Of a stretch of DNA of 64,000 nt, positions 52,701 to 61,602 are shown piece after piece. Within the stretch, counting starts at the first letter, position 1, and each line of letters opens with the position of its first letter. Source of the stretch: Cloacimonetes bacterium UBA6081 (lineage in GTDB: Bacteria; Cloacimonadota; Cloacimonadia; Cloacimonadales; Cloacimonadaceae). The translations under genes and the position numbers were made by a program. A model generated the notes under the pieces. It made no database searches, was not told the DNA's origin, and worked only from the letters and a program-made list of their open reading frames with translations. Location of the stretch: contig DIXL01000074.1 of assembly GCA_002428685.1 (NCBI GenBank), positions 1 to 64,000 on the forward strand, given 5' to 3'.

Positions 52701-52798
52701 CAGCCAAAACCAAACCGTTGTTCATGATCTTTGGTGAAGAGCTTTACAAAAAGGAATGGCTTAACCAACTAATAAGCGTTACATTTGGCGAAAAGTAG
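49718..52798 (+). CDS. GNAT acetyltransferase fused to a large beta-rich domain
   Basis: This encodes 1026 aa. Residues 1-150 are a complete GNAT domain, with motif A in ELLSVLPSHHGKGIGRDLVKQCV and motif B-like NTKAVPLYKKCGF. The remaining 870 residues have no motif I recognise. They read as beta-sandwich (IEVEGMDDGVIKHSF), with a galactose-mutarotase-like flavour in the last part (GLISLAHNGVEWLENNYPDY). No signal peptide is present, so it is cytoplasmic. The likely activity is acetylation of an amine on a carbohydrate, peptide or other small molecule bound by the C-terminal part. The gene stands alone with an RBS (GGGAG) and no operon partner. Confidence 0.7.
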   Translation: MCKATIVEYSPQYAKAVAEMWNHSSEGWNGRVFNESEAKVLRDEACVSYLNLYLAVEEEKVLGYAKLTKYAEENGVAYIELLSVLPSHHGKGIGRDLVKQCVLRAAELGFGRIDLFTWEGNTKAVPLYKKCGFFWEKMENQSTHLMNFLPGLLSNELLKPYRDYFDWYHDSKRELKTEPDGRNANGFDLYDYLWEKDGKSLAVSFERFGRGIVAISTNDYSIRITTPTAKPVFGQEYPVLYQLENLSGKEMQIEVEGMDDGVIKHSFQHRQNLIDKVDLEAKFYIEPLSRELTEWECCPCVKSMLKLDGKELPLSIGLKVQYPLSASLRTVDSVFFPKRNYKMYLNLHNHFPCACSYRIEIPQDMHLLLLKNTFEILLPANEKGFIELEFELKQAYVYYPVLQVTATPENGRELKFTTNCCYVFPVLGTRHGLDMPEMLQIVNGFNQFYLGKIGTKNYVYTGRILGESIRMLAPQVGKPYSEEFENELAYETIIDETPNCIQATLKYRSRDLPGVDYGCIYRLYDSGLIDWTATVYALPESTEDMWAKFRFFMKTSQLAFMHRGKLRQIETDIHDLGTSDLPEDCPEENWLFGKDDDSCTALIWHPDSCINPEKYWLAWEINLSELMKTEHKTAEPVQIHLDVFKNPWQTRNAALGRKPMKPIQPTLELTINQGNPFLELPCYAELIQILDIEFNGKYSLESTCMDNPEIQLMQKLENNTRKVSWELTKKPTNALELISCTADLPYTVLERKQLMLNSLGEISHSVKDNLYSIDNGCLHITASTDARLPGLISLAHNGVEWLENNYPDYPPKSFFNPYQGGLSLKPSQISLTAMLQESHKVEITSLFDQFGNRWDGLAILTTINNYAPLKGFAYRQYYVMRPGVPVMAVLGEVVAQAGRAQYYSMLLTLCKQHQEGEADGTFLIPTANDGWQVIRQTSEQTQIDDSYSCLAMQIKEAKAYLQLTGLGKPWGMIYMDPALAMIMMNIHTDMVTAVPAKTKPLFMIFGEELYKKEWLNQLISVTFGEK

Positions 52799-53305
52799 GT
52801 AGAGATTTTAGAAGGAATGCAATTAATAAATATATTTAAGCCAAATAGGGGTAAGGGAGCCTTTCATTACAGAGATATCCTCCCTCCGAACCATCCATGC
52901 GGCTCTCCAGAAAGCAGGTGGCTTATTTAAAGTTTCAATTCTATGAAGAAATATTTCTTGACGGATTATAAGAATTAATAACACTTGCTCTCGGCAGTTG
53001 AATTGAGAGTCCATAATCATCTTGGCACGTTGCCACAAATGATTTTCCATGGACATCAGGAGAAAGATATGGCTATGATAGCTGCATTAGGAGAGCGTTT
53101 GAGGATCGGGAAGAGGGATGTAGTGCTAACCAACAGCTATAATGTCATTAATGTGCTATCATCTTATTGTCCAATTTCTTACTCCATTATTCTGGACAAC
53201 ATTACAATTGCATCTCAAACAAATAACAACATTGTGGATCCTTTAACTTGCAGGTTATTCTTTCAGGATTGGTCTGCAATATTCACAACAAACCAGGGAG
53301 GATAG
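52799..53305. other. Intergenic region, no supported gene
   Basis: The 507-bp gap holds two overlapping open frames (52823-53056 minus and 52985-53305 plus). They have no clear RBS or known motif, although the minus one reads protein-like (WRAAWMVRREDISVMKG). It may be a gene remnant. The RBS AGGGAGG of the next gene lies at its end. Confidence 0.45.
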
Positions 53306-55897
53306 ATGAAATCTGCTTTTTTTATCATTAGTATTATGCTGTGCTTCAGCATATTAAGCGCAAAAGATCTCTTCGGGACGGATTTGGCTACCAATTCCGC
53401 CGTCAATAGCAAACATGAAATGCCTGCTTTTAACCAGGCAGATAAATCGAAAGCACATCCTCTTCCCATCGATCCTCCGGAGAATCTGCAAGCGGCGGTT
53501 AATGGCAGCAATGTAGAGCTTACTTGGGATGAACCCGGTTCAGGAGGCAGCGGACAGCCTGGATGGCTTAGCTATTGCGGAGAAAACACCAATGGCATAG
53601 GGACGGGAGCTGTTTTTGATTTTGATGTAGCTGCCAAATGGGATGCCTCTGGCGCAGTTAACAGTATCAGCCCCTATGTGGGAATGAATATTACCAAGAT
53701 CAAATTTTTCCCGAATGAAAACAATTGCAGTTATGCGGTTCGCATCTGGAGCGGAACTGCCAATACTTTGGTGGTAGATCAGGCCTGCACACCCACGATC
53801 TATGCCTGGAACGAGATTGTCCTCTCCGTTCCCTATACCATTCCCGCAGGGCTGCAACTGATGGCAGGCTTCCGCTGCAACGCCCAATCAGGTTATCCCG
53901 CGGGTTGCGATGCCGGACCCCAGGTAGATGGCTATGGGAACTTGATACGCTACCAAGGCACGTGGACCACGCTTAGTGCTATATCCTCCACGTTCACCTA
54001 TAACTGGAATATCCGGGTGTATGTGGCAGATGCGGACGGACGTGAGTATGAGCTTAGTTACCTTCCCCTGGAAAACAACCAGGGCTTATCTTCATCCCTG
54101 CTTTCTTGTGGTTTACCACGCCAGACACGGGAGATTTCAGCTTACAATATCTACCGCGATGGGGCCTTGCTCTCTGTGGTATCCGGCACAACCTTGAATT
54201 ATATGGACAATAACGTCCCCGGAGGACTTAATAGCTATTACGTTACTGCGATGTATGCAACCGTGGAATCCAATGGGTCTAATAGTGTAACTGCCTTTGT
54301 AATGCCGCCTTCGCATGTGGAACTGCTACACGATGATGGAACTTCTGAACAGGGCTATTCTGTTGGTACAACCAGACAAATAGCTGTGAAATACATGTAT
54401 CCCGACTCGTTAGCCATAAGATGGATAAAAGTGTTTGTGCACACCGCGGGCAGTTCAGGGATCATTGTGCGAGTATTTAATGATGACGGCACCAATGGCA
54501 TGCCTGGAACTCAAATATATCAAAATCTATACCCCGTTGCTTCGGTAGTTACGGGGTGGAATTATATCCCCCTACCTCAAGGTGTGGTGGTGGAGGATGG
54601 TTCCTTCTATGTGGCAATCCTTGAAACGACACTCTCTTCCCATATCGGCTTGGACACCAGTTCCAACGGTTTCAGCTACAAAAAAGTGTCCACTGTCTGG
54701 GAACCGGTAACGGAAGGGGAAATAATGATCAGGCCGATCATATATTCCACAATGGCCGGTTCGCAAAGCGTTTCTCTGGTTTCGGGCTGGAATCTGGTAT
54801 CTCTGAATGTGTCGCCCGTTGATCACGATATTTCAACCCTTTTCTCCGATATTTCCGGAAGCTTGCAGCAGATCAAGGGAACAGAGGGAGTTTATATCGC
54901 TGACAATCCCTATTCTACGCTTTCTTCGCTTGCAGACGGCAAGGCTTATAGCATCCTGATGAGTGCTCCCTGTATGTGGACGGTTTTGGGTTTGCCAATT
55001 CCCGTTAATACGGCTCTACTTCTGGACGATGGTTGGAATTTGACGGCTTATCTGCCTCAAAGTGCCATGCCTGTGGAAACCGCAATAAATTCCATTAATG
55101 GTTGGTTGCAGCAGGTGAAAGGCAGCGATGGAGTGTTTATTCCGGATAATCCCTATTCCACACTAACTACAATGTATCCAGGCAAGGGCTACTGGATCAA
55201 AATTAGTGGTGCTCACACACTCACCTATCCCTTATCCAGGGATCCGGCTTCAAAACTCCAGAACTCCAGCACCCCAGAACAACAGCACTCCACAACTCCA
55301 GCACTTCTATCATCCAGTATGACCGTTTTGGCAAGATGCGCCGCAGCAGTTGCTGGGAATATCTTATTGGCGAGGGTTAATGGCGAATTAAGGGGCAGGG
55401 AACACTTTGTCGCACCGGAAGGCTTTGCTGCTGCTCTTATCCAGATTTACACGGAAACAAGTGGTGAGGGAATTGCCTTTAGCATCCTGAAAACCGATGG
55501 CAGCGAGATTCCTCTGGCAACCACACTCAGCAGCGAACCTCATACAATCCTGGGCAATTATCCGGAGTTTATCTGCCTGGAACCACAGGCCTTAAGCGGT
55601 GATGAGCCGCTCCCAGCAGTTACCGCCCTGCTTGGCTGCTATCCAAATCCATTTTTAGATAACATCAATATCGCCTATGAAATCGAAAAAATTAAGACTC
55701 CGGTGGCAATTGAGATATATAACCTCAAGGGTCAATTGGTAAAGAGCCTGGTAAATGAAAACCATGCCAAGGGAAGCTATCAAACTTCCTGGGATGGCAG
55801 AGACAGCCAAGGCCGCCAGGTGGCTTCCGGAATATATTACATCTGTATGAACGCCGGAGACTACCGGAAAACCATGAAGGTGTTACTAACAAAATAA
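53306..55897 (+). CDS. Secreted FN3 protein with T9SS-type C-terminal domain
   Basis: This encodes 863 aa with RBS AGGGAGG and a signal peptide (SAFFIISIMLCFSILSA). An FN3 domain (PPENLQAAVNGSNVELTWDEP) is interrupted by a module shared with the 41793 protein (GTGAVFDFDVAAKWD ... GYPAGCDAGPQVDGYGN). Two copies of a GWNL-type module follow (SGWNLVSLNVSPVDHDIS; DGWNLTAYLPQSAM), each with a GVxIxDNPYSTL strand. A Ser/Thr/Gln linker, a SMTV-type module and the sorting domain (YPNPFLDNINIAY) complete it. The three genes 53306, 55953 and 59324 are closely spaced and probably co-transcribed. Confidence 0.82.
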   Translation: MKSAFFIISIMLCFSILSAKDLFGTDLATNSAVNSKHEMPAFNQADKSKAHPLPIDPPENLQAAVNGSNVELTWDEPGSGGSGQPGWLSYCGENTNGIGTGAVFDFDVAAKWDASGAVNSISPYVGMNITKIKFFPNENNCSYAVRIWSGTANTLVVDQACTPTIYAWNEIVLSVPYTIPAGLQLMAGFRCNAQSGYPAGCDAGPQVDGYGNLIRYQGTWTTLSAISSTFTYNWNIRVYVADADGREYELSYLPLENNQGLSSSLLSCGLPRQTREISAYNIYRDGALLSVVSGTTLNYMDNNVPGGLNSYYVTAMYATVESNGSNSVTAFVMPPSHVELLHDDGTSEQGYSVGTTRQIAVKYMYPDSLAIRWIKVFVHTAGSSGIIVRVFNDDGTNGMPGTQIYQNLYPVASVVTGWNYIPLPQGVVVEDGSFYVAILETTLSSHIGLDTSSNGFSYKKVSTVWEPVTEGEIMIRPIIYSTMAGSQSVSLVSGWNLVSLNVSPVDHDISTLFSDISGSLQQIKGTEGVYIADNPYSTLSSLADGKAYSILMSAPCMWTVLGLPIPVNTALLLDDGWNLTAYLPQSAMPVETAINSINGWLQQVKGSDGVFIPDNPYSTLTTMYPGKGYWIKISGAHTLTYPLSRDPASKLQNSSTPEQQHSTTPALLSSSMTVLARCAAAVAGNILLARVNGELRGREHFVAPEGFAAALIQIYTETSGEGIAFSILKTDGSEIPLATTLSSEPHTILGNYPEFICLEPQALSGDEPLPAVTALLGCYPNPFLDNINIAYEIEKIKTPVAIEIYNLKGQLVKSLVNENHAKGSYQTSWDGRDSQGRQVASGIYYICMNAGDYRKTMKVLLTK

Positions 55898-55952
55898 ATT
55901 TTCATCTCCTCTGGAGTAACAAACTCTGGCAGGGGACAAAGGAGCAAAGAAA

Positions 55953-58900
55953 ATGAAGCATGCACTTATTATCACCGCCCTCCTCTTGAGTATGGTTTTT
56001 TCACTGATTGCCAATGATATACCCGATCCGGGAAGAGCTCTGCCAAGCCTTGATCTGCCTCAGGGGAAGCTAATCAGTCCGCCCCGGACTCCTCCCTCAT
56101 TCACTTTCTCGCGTAATCCCGTCTCTCTCATGACCTCCTACTATGATTACATGATAGGAAGCTACAATGGCTTGCCCTTAAGAGTGATCCCACAAATCGC
56201 CGGAGGGGGTTACTTTATGACCTATCACGGTAAGCGCACCCCTACTGCCATCAGAAGAGTATTTCACGCCTATTTGGATAATAATGGCAATGTGATTAAC
56301 AACAATGAAATTTCTCCTACCTATATCAATGAAGGTTATCCCACGCTTGCAGTGGATCCAGTCTCCGGCAAGCCCCTCTATGCCTGGCATTGCAATATTG
56401 ATACAGATGCACTATATGAAGATATTCTGACCTCCGATGCTTTCATTGCGGGAATCGCGGGTTTGTTCAACGATAATGTAACCATTCAGAATGCGCCAAT
56501 AACGATCACGCCAACTAATTACCCGGCAACCAGTGATAATGAATTTATCTGGCCTACCGCGGTGATCGGTCCTTCACCCGTTGCCGGTAAACGCCGCGTT
56601 TATGTGGTGATGCGCAATAGCGTAACTCACTCCTATGGTCCCAGCGAAAACCCTTACATCCGCTTTGCAGATTTTAATGCCGACGATATTGAGGGAGGAA
56701 TACCTTTGGTTTGGAATACCTCCAATTTCACTATTCCGGAAATGGATAACTGGAATCATGCCCCTGAATGGAGGCGTCCCTTCCATGCTATTGCAGTAGA
56801 TAATGCCGGAAATCTCTATTATAGTGGATATCATTTTGCCACTATGGCAGACGGAACCACCTACATCCCGGAAGCCGACCTAGATATATTCAAATGCCCC
56901 AATTACGGTCAGGGAACCTGGAGCAGGATCAGCAGCTTCAGCAATCTACCCTCCTGGAATCCACCTGAGGCACCCGGCTCTACGGTTGGATATTTCAAAG
57001 ACGGTAATAATATCCCCTATACTGATGATGAACTATATTGGGTGATCGCCAATTCCAGCCACCTGAATGCCACTGTGGATAACAACGGCAAGCTTCACGT
57101 CCCGGCCACTTGGGAGCTGCGTAATGTGGAAGGCGTTTATTACCCTGATTTACAATTTATCAAGGAATTCGTCTTTAATCCTGCCACTTCCCAGTTTAGC
57201 ATCAAAGATATTTATCCTCAGAGACATCCCGACAATACTAATGATCAATACTACCAACCCTGGGATTCCGTTGCCCCCTGGGGAGCAGTGGATAGCTATC
57301 TGCCAGATGGGTCAGGCGGTTTCTACCCGGAAATGGTAAACGACTGGCCTTACCCCTATTGGGATGAAACTGCTCATGGCGATGCTATGATGTTTCATTA
57401 CAATAATACCAAGGTAACCGAAAGTAATGGCGAGGGAATGATGGCTGTTGTATGGCAGAATTCTCTTCGTTCCCGTTTATATAACCACGATAGCGATACG
57501 GATTATGCTGCCTATGCCAATTCCCCGGAGATATTTATCGCTGTTTCACCCGACAATGGCAATACTTGGAGCGAACCCATTATTTTGAACAACGTTACTA
57601 CTCCCCAATTTGCCAATCTGAAGCCAATGTGGGTGTATCCTGCAGATAAGGTGAAATACATGGGAATGCAGGGAAATCAGAAGATCGGTAAACTGGGCCT
57701 GATGTTCTATAATGACTATACTTGGGGTTCAAATGTGATTACTCCATCCGTGCATCCCACAAACGATGGCGGCCAAGTGATGTTTGCCGAACTGCAAATC
57801 GTATTTCCTCTTAGCGGACCTGCACCCACAGATCCCTTTGGAACCCCGGTAGTTCTAAGCGGTAGTATGGCGGTTGTGGCTGGGATATTAATCGAAGGTC
57901 AGATGGCTGCTGCCGGTGATATGCTGGCTGCTTTTGTGGATGTGAATGGCACTCCGCAACTGCGAGGGAAGCAGCAAGTGGTTTTGAATAATAATATCGC
58001 TGGTTGCCTGATCCAAGTATTCACCGAAACTAATGGAGAAATTGTATATTTCAAGCTTTGGGATGCCAGCACCAATGAAGTGCTTAGCATAGCCGAAACG
58101 CTGCCAAGTCAGGTGAATGGGACCGTGGGTACCTGGCCGGATAACCTCTTCTGGCTTCATGCCGGAGCAGCCTGGAACCAAAACATCAGCTTGCAGCCGG
58201 GATGGAACATGGTTTCTTTGAATGTTCATCCGGCTAATACGGCCATCTCCAGCATCATGGCAGGGATCCTGAACGATGTTATCATGGTAAAATCCCCCGA
58301 GGGTGTATATGTTCCCAATAATCCCTATAATACCTTGTCCAACCTGAGTGACGGCAAAGGCTACTTCGTTAAGCTGAATAATCCCCGCACCCTTACGGTT
58401 GTGGGCATGCCTCTTGATCCCATTGCTCCCATCCCTCTGCTTTCCGGATGGAACTTGGTTGGCTTCACTCCTCAAGTGGCTATCCCCGTGGAAATGGCAT
58501 TAAACTCCATCGAAGCATACATAGAACAGGTGAAAGGCGTGGAGGGAGTGTATATTCCCGATAATCCCTACAATACCTTAACCACGCTCAGCCCGGGCAG
58601 GTCATATTGGATAGACATGAATCAGGCTGCTCCCCTTGTATATAATGTTCCGGTTCGGGAGGCTTATTTACCGCAGGAACTGCCCATCTGCTCCACCTGG
58701 GGAACACCTGTAATCAAAACCAATAGCCAGGTTATACTCTGTGAATTGGGTGATTATGCCGCTTCCGGAGACCAGCTTGCTGCCTTTGTAAATGGGGAAT
58801 TGCGAGGTCTAAGCCCCATTAGAGAAGCGGAAGGACGCATAGGATCTTACCTACAGGTATTTACTGATGTGCCGGATGAGACTATCAGCTTCAAGCTCAT

Positions 58901-59309
58901 CAAAACCGGAAGCGCAATATCCATAGAGCTAAGCCCCGCTATACAAAGTATCCCCGGCACCAATACCGGAGATTATCGCATTGGTTCATATTACCAGCTT
59001 AGTAAAGTTGATAATGAAACTCCTGGCTTGCCTACTGCTTTAATCAATGCCTATCCCAATCCCTTCAATAGCACAACCTCCATTAGTTTGAGAGTGGAAA
59101 AGAACAATACCCCCCTCAAGCTGGAGATCTACAACCTGAAAGGCCAGAAGGTAAAAACCCTCTTTAGCGGTCCCATGGTTGCAGGAACCCAAAGCATAGC
59201 CTGGAATGGCCTTAATGAAAATGGTCAGCACGTAGCCACAGGAGTATATTTCTGCCGTTTAAGCAGTAGCGGCCAAACTCAAAACATCAAACTCATGATC
59301 CTGAAGTAG
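55953..59309 (+). CDS. Secreted beta-propeller-like protein with repeated C-terminal modules
   Basis: This encodes 1118 aa with RBS AAAGGAGC and a signal peptide (HALIITALLLSMVFSLIA). Residues about 60-620 look like a sialidase/propeller-type exo-domain (GKRTPTAIRRVFHAY, PDNGNTWSEPIIL, an Asp-box-like SPDNGNTW). Then come a SMAV-type module (FGTPVVLSGSMAVVAG), two GWN modules (QPGWNMVSLNVHPAN; SGWNLVGFTPQ), another TWGTPVIKT module and the YPNPFNSTTSISL sorting domain. The modules are shared with neighbours. The N-terminal domain may bind or cleave polymer, but catalytic residues cannot be assigned. Confidence 0.8.
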   Translation: MKHALIITALLLSMVFSLIANDIPDPGRALPSLDLPQGKLISPPRTPPSFTFSRNPVSLMTSYYDYMIGSYNGLPLRVIPQIAGGGYFMTYHGKRTPTAIRRVFHAYLDNNGNVINNNEISPTYINEGYPTLAVDPVSGKPLYAWHCNIDTDALYEDILTSDAFIAGIAGLFNDNVTIQNAPITITPTNYPATSDNEFIWPTAVIGPSPVAGKRRVYVVMRNSVTHSYGPSENPYIRFADFNADDIEGGIPLVWNTSNFTIPEMDNWNHAPEWRRPFHAIAVDNAGNLYYSGYHFATMADGTTYIPEADLDIFKCPNYGQGTWSRISSFSNLPSWNPPEAPGSTVGYFKDGNNIPYTDDELYWVIANSSHLNATVDNNGKLHVPATWELRNVEGVYYPDLQFIKEFVFNPATSQFSIKDIYPQRHPDNTNDQYYQPWDSVAPWGAVDSYLPDGSGGFYPEMVNDWPYPYWDETAHGDAMMFHYNNTKVTESNGEGMMAVVWQNSLRSRLYNHDSDTDYAAYANSPEIFIAVSPDNGNTWSEPIILNNVTTPQFANLKPMWVYPADKVKYMGMQGNQKIGKLGLMFYNDYTWGSNVITPSVHPTNDGGQVMFAELQIVFPLSGPAPTDPFGTPVVLSGSMAVVAGILIEGQMAAAGDMLAAFVDVNGTPQLRGKQQVVLNNNIAGCLIQVFTETNGEIVYFKLWDASTNEVLSIAETLPSQVNGTVGTWPDNLFWLHAGAAWNQNISLQPGWNMVSLNVHPANTAISSIMAGILNDVIMVKSPEGVYVPNNPYNTLSNLSDGKGYFVKLNNPRTLTVVGMPLDPIAPIPLLSGWNLVGFTPQVAIPVEMALNSIEAYIEQVKGVEGVYIPDNPYNTLTTLSPGRSYWIDMNQAAPLVYNVPVREAYLPQELPICSTWGTPVIKTNSQVILCELGDYAASGDQLAAFVNGELRGLSPIREAEGRIGSYLQVFTDVPDETISFKLIKTGSAISIELSPAIQSIPGTNTGDYRIGSYYQLSKVDNETPGLPTALINAYPNPFNSTTSISLRVEKNNTPLKLEIYNLKGQKVKTLFSGPMVAGTQSIAWNGLNENGQHVATGVYFCRLSSSGQTQNIKLMILK

Positions 59310-59323
59310 AAAGGGAAAACAGT

Positions 59324-61381
59324 ATGAAAACCAAATGCATTATTATCGCAATCATGCTCCTGGCATGCAGTTTGGCCTTTGCAACCGATCCCTGGGGCAC
59401 TCCTGAAGTGCTTACCGGAAGTATGACGGTTATGTCTCAAGTTAGCATCAACGGAGAACCAGCGGTTACCGGAGATGTTGTGGCAGCCTTTGTTTCCATA
59501 GGCGGAGTCCCCATCCTCAGGGGAAAGGCAACGGTTATGGTTGTTGGTGCCGTAGCAGGGTGTTTCATTCAGATATACACAGAGACAAACGGCGATACCG
59601 TAGCTTTAAAAGTATGGGACGATAGTGCCGGCATTGCCTATGATGTATCGCAAACCCTCGTGTCTGAAATAAACGGTATTGTCGGCACTTACCCCGATAA
59701 CCTATATCAAATTTCCGCAGGACAAGTGATGGTGCCCGATCCCTGGCCAGCACCTATAATTCTACCCGGTAGTATGACCGTGATGGCGCAAGTGGCTGTC
59801 GATAGTGTTGCTGCCACCACGGGAGACATCCTGGCTGCCATTGTAAACGTTGGTGGTGAGGATCAACTGCGGGGCAGAGGTAATATCATAGTTAATAATG
59901 GCATAGCCGGATGTTTGCTGCAGGTATTCACCGAGACCAATGGAGAAACTGTCAGCTTCAAAGTATGGGATTACAGTGCTCAGCAGATGTTCACCGCCAG
60001 CCAAACCGTTCTCACGATTGAGGAAGGAGTAGTTGGTTCCTGGCCCGATTACCTCTTTCAGATCAATGCCACTAATGCAGTGCAACAGGTTATGGCTCTC
60101 ACATTTGATCCTACGCCCGGACTCTATATTACTCCCCAAAACATAAGCATCAGTTGCGCCACTCCCAATGCCACAATACGCTACACCACAGATGGCACAG
60201 TTCCCACAGAAACTTCTGCCCTATACAGCACTCCCATCGCATGCCCGCTGAATAGCACCACCACCATCAAGGCCAGGGGATTTATGCCGAACTGGGAACC
60301 AAGCTTCGTTTCTACAGCGCAATATACCATTACCGGCACTGTGCAAACACCAATGTTTTCTCCCTCTGGCGGAACCTATCAAAATGTTCAGGATGTGGTT
60401 TTAACTTGCACCACGCCCGGAGCTACGATTCGCTACACCACCAACAACGCAATTCCCACCGAAACGTCAGCAATCTATACCACTCCCATCGTTTGCCAAC
60501 TGAACAACACTACTACCATCAAAACCAGGGCCTACAAGGCGGATTGGGCATCCAGTCAAATAGCCACAGCAACCTATGTAATCACCGGCACTGTGGCCAC
60601 TCCGGCTTTCAGTCCAGAAGCCGGCACTTATTATGAACCCCAAACTGTCTTCATCACCTGCACCACTCCGGGAGCCCTTATTCACTACACCACCAATGGC
60701 TCTATCCCAACCGCCACTTCACCTCTATATACGGTTCCCTTTACCATTAGTGCCAGCACAACCCTTAAAGCCAAAGCCTTCAAAACCAATTGGACTACCA
60801 GCGACTTAGCAACTGCCGCCTACAACATCACCGGTTTCGTGGCTGCTCCTACCTTTAATCCCCCTCCTGGAGACTATGAAGAAGCAATCGATGTGGTAAT
60901 GTCCTGTTCCACTCCAGGTGCCCAAATTCGCTACACCACAGATGGCAGCGAGCCGAGTGGTACCTCTGAGCTTTATACTGACCCGCTGCATCTTGATCAG
61001 GATATCACCATCAAGGCAATGGCTTTTTTGACAGATTGGGTGTCAAGCGCAACGGTAACCGCGGAATATAACGTAAGTGTTGCTATCGATGATCCTAACG
61101 CCGTCCCTATATCTACTGGAATTTATCAAGTGTATCCCAATCCCTTCTCAGAAAATGCCACCATCAGGATAGGATTAAAAGATGCAAATTCAAAGTATAA
61201 CTTGAATATCTACAATATCCGGGGTGAATTGGTGCATCGAAGCTCCGGCCACGCCAATGGCTACTTGGACTATAACTGGAACGGCTGCGATAACCGGGGG
61301 AAAAGGTTGCCTTCTGGTGTGTATCTTATTTCTTTAAAGAGTGGTGGAGACCACAAAACTCGGAAAATTGTCTTAAAATAA
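59324..61381 (+). CDS. Secreted protein with four chitobiase-like repeats and a T9SS-type domain
   Basis: This encodes 685 aa, 14 nt after its neighbour. Signal peptide: CIIIAIMLLACSLAFA. Two SMTV modules (PWGTPEVLTGSMTVMSQ; PWPAPIILPGSMTVMAQ) are followed by four tandem repeats of about 85 residues with the core TPGATIRYTTD and an aromatic KAxAF segment. These match CHB_HEX_C-type (FN3-like) repeats. The sorting domain starts YPNPFSENATIRI and ends KIVLK. The repeats are probably spacers or carbohydrate-contacting surface domains. No enzymatic domain is visible. Confidence 0.85.
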   Translation: MKTKCIIIAIMLLACSLAFATDPWGTPEVLTGSMTVMSQVSINGEPAVTGDVVAAFVSIGGVPILRGKATVMVVGAVAGCFIQIYTETNGDTVALKVWDDSAGIAYDVSQTLVSEINGIVGTYPDNLYQISAGQVMVPDPWPAPIILPGSMTVMAQVAVDSVAATTGDILAAIVNVGGEDQLRGRGNIIVNNGIAGCLLQVFTETNGETVSFKVWDYSAQQMFTASQTVLTIEEGVVGSWPDYLFQINATNAVQQVMALTFDPTPGLYITPQNISISCATPNATIRYTTDGTVPTETSALYSTPIACPLNSTTTIKARGFMPNWEPSFVSTAQYTITGTVQTPMFSPSGGTYQNVQDVVLTCTTPGATIRYTTNNAIPTETSAIYTTPIVCQLNNTTTIKTRAYKADWASSQIATATYVITGTVATPAFSPEAGTYYEPQTVFITCTTPGALIHYTTNGSIPTATSPLYTVPFTISASTTLKAKAFKTNWTTSDLATAAYNITGFVAAPTFNPPPGDYEEAIDVVMSCSTPGAQIRYTTDGSEPSGTSELYTDPLHLDQDITIKAMAFLTDWVSSATVTAEYNVSVAIDDPNAVPISTGIYQVYPNPFSENATIRIGLKDANSKYNLNIYNIRGELVHRSSGHANGYLDYNWNGCDNRGKRLPSGVYLISLKSGGDHKTRKIVLK

Positions 61382-61602
61382 CACATTGCAACTGCGATCA
61401 GAGCTTAAGTAGCGTTGCTTTCCATAGCGCGGTGCATCAATAGTTGGAGCAGCTAATCCCATACGGCTACGAATTGCTGATAGCGGTAGCGGAGCATTTC
61501 ATTTTTGGCACTCTGCACCCCCTTTTCTGGATTCGCTTGACAAATATCCGCTTAGCCTGACTTGTCCCAAAATACCAAACTCACTAAAAACAGGAAAGTA
61601 AG
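61382..61602 (+). promoter_or_regulatory. Upstream region of tyrS
   Basis: A TTGACA hexamer at 61537-61542 could be the -35 of a tyrS promoter, but a matching -10 is weak (ACTTGT at 17-bp spacing). No T-box or hairpin terminator could be seen. Confidence 0.4.

Noticed and set aside
52823..53056. 77-aa minus-strand frame in the gap before 53306
   Set aside because: It reads protein-like but has no clear RBS or promoter. It is kept only as a possible remnant within the intergenic entry.
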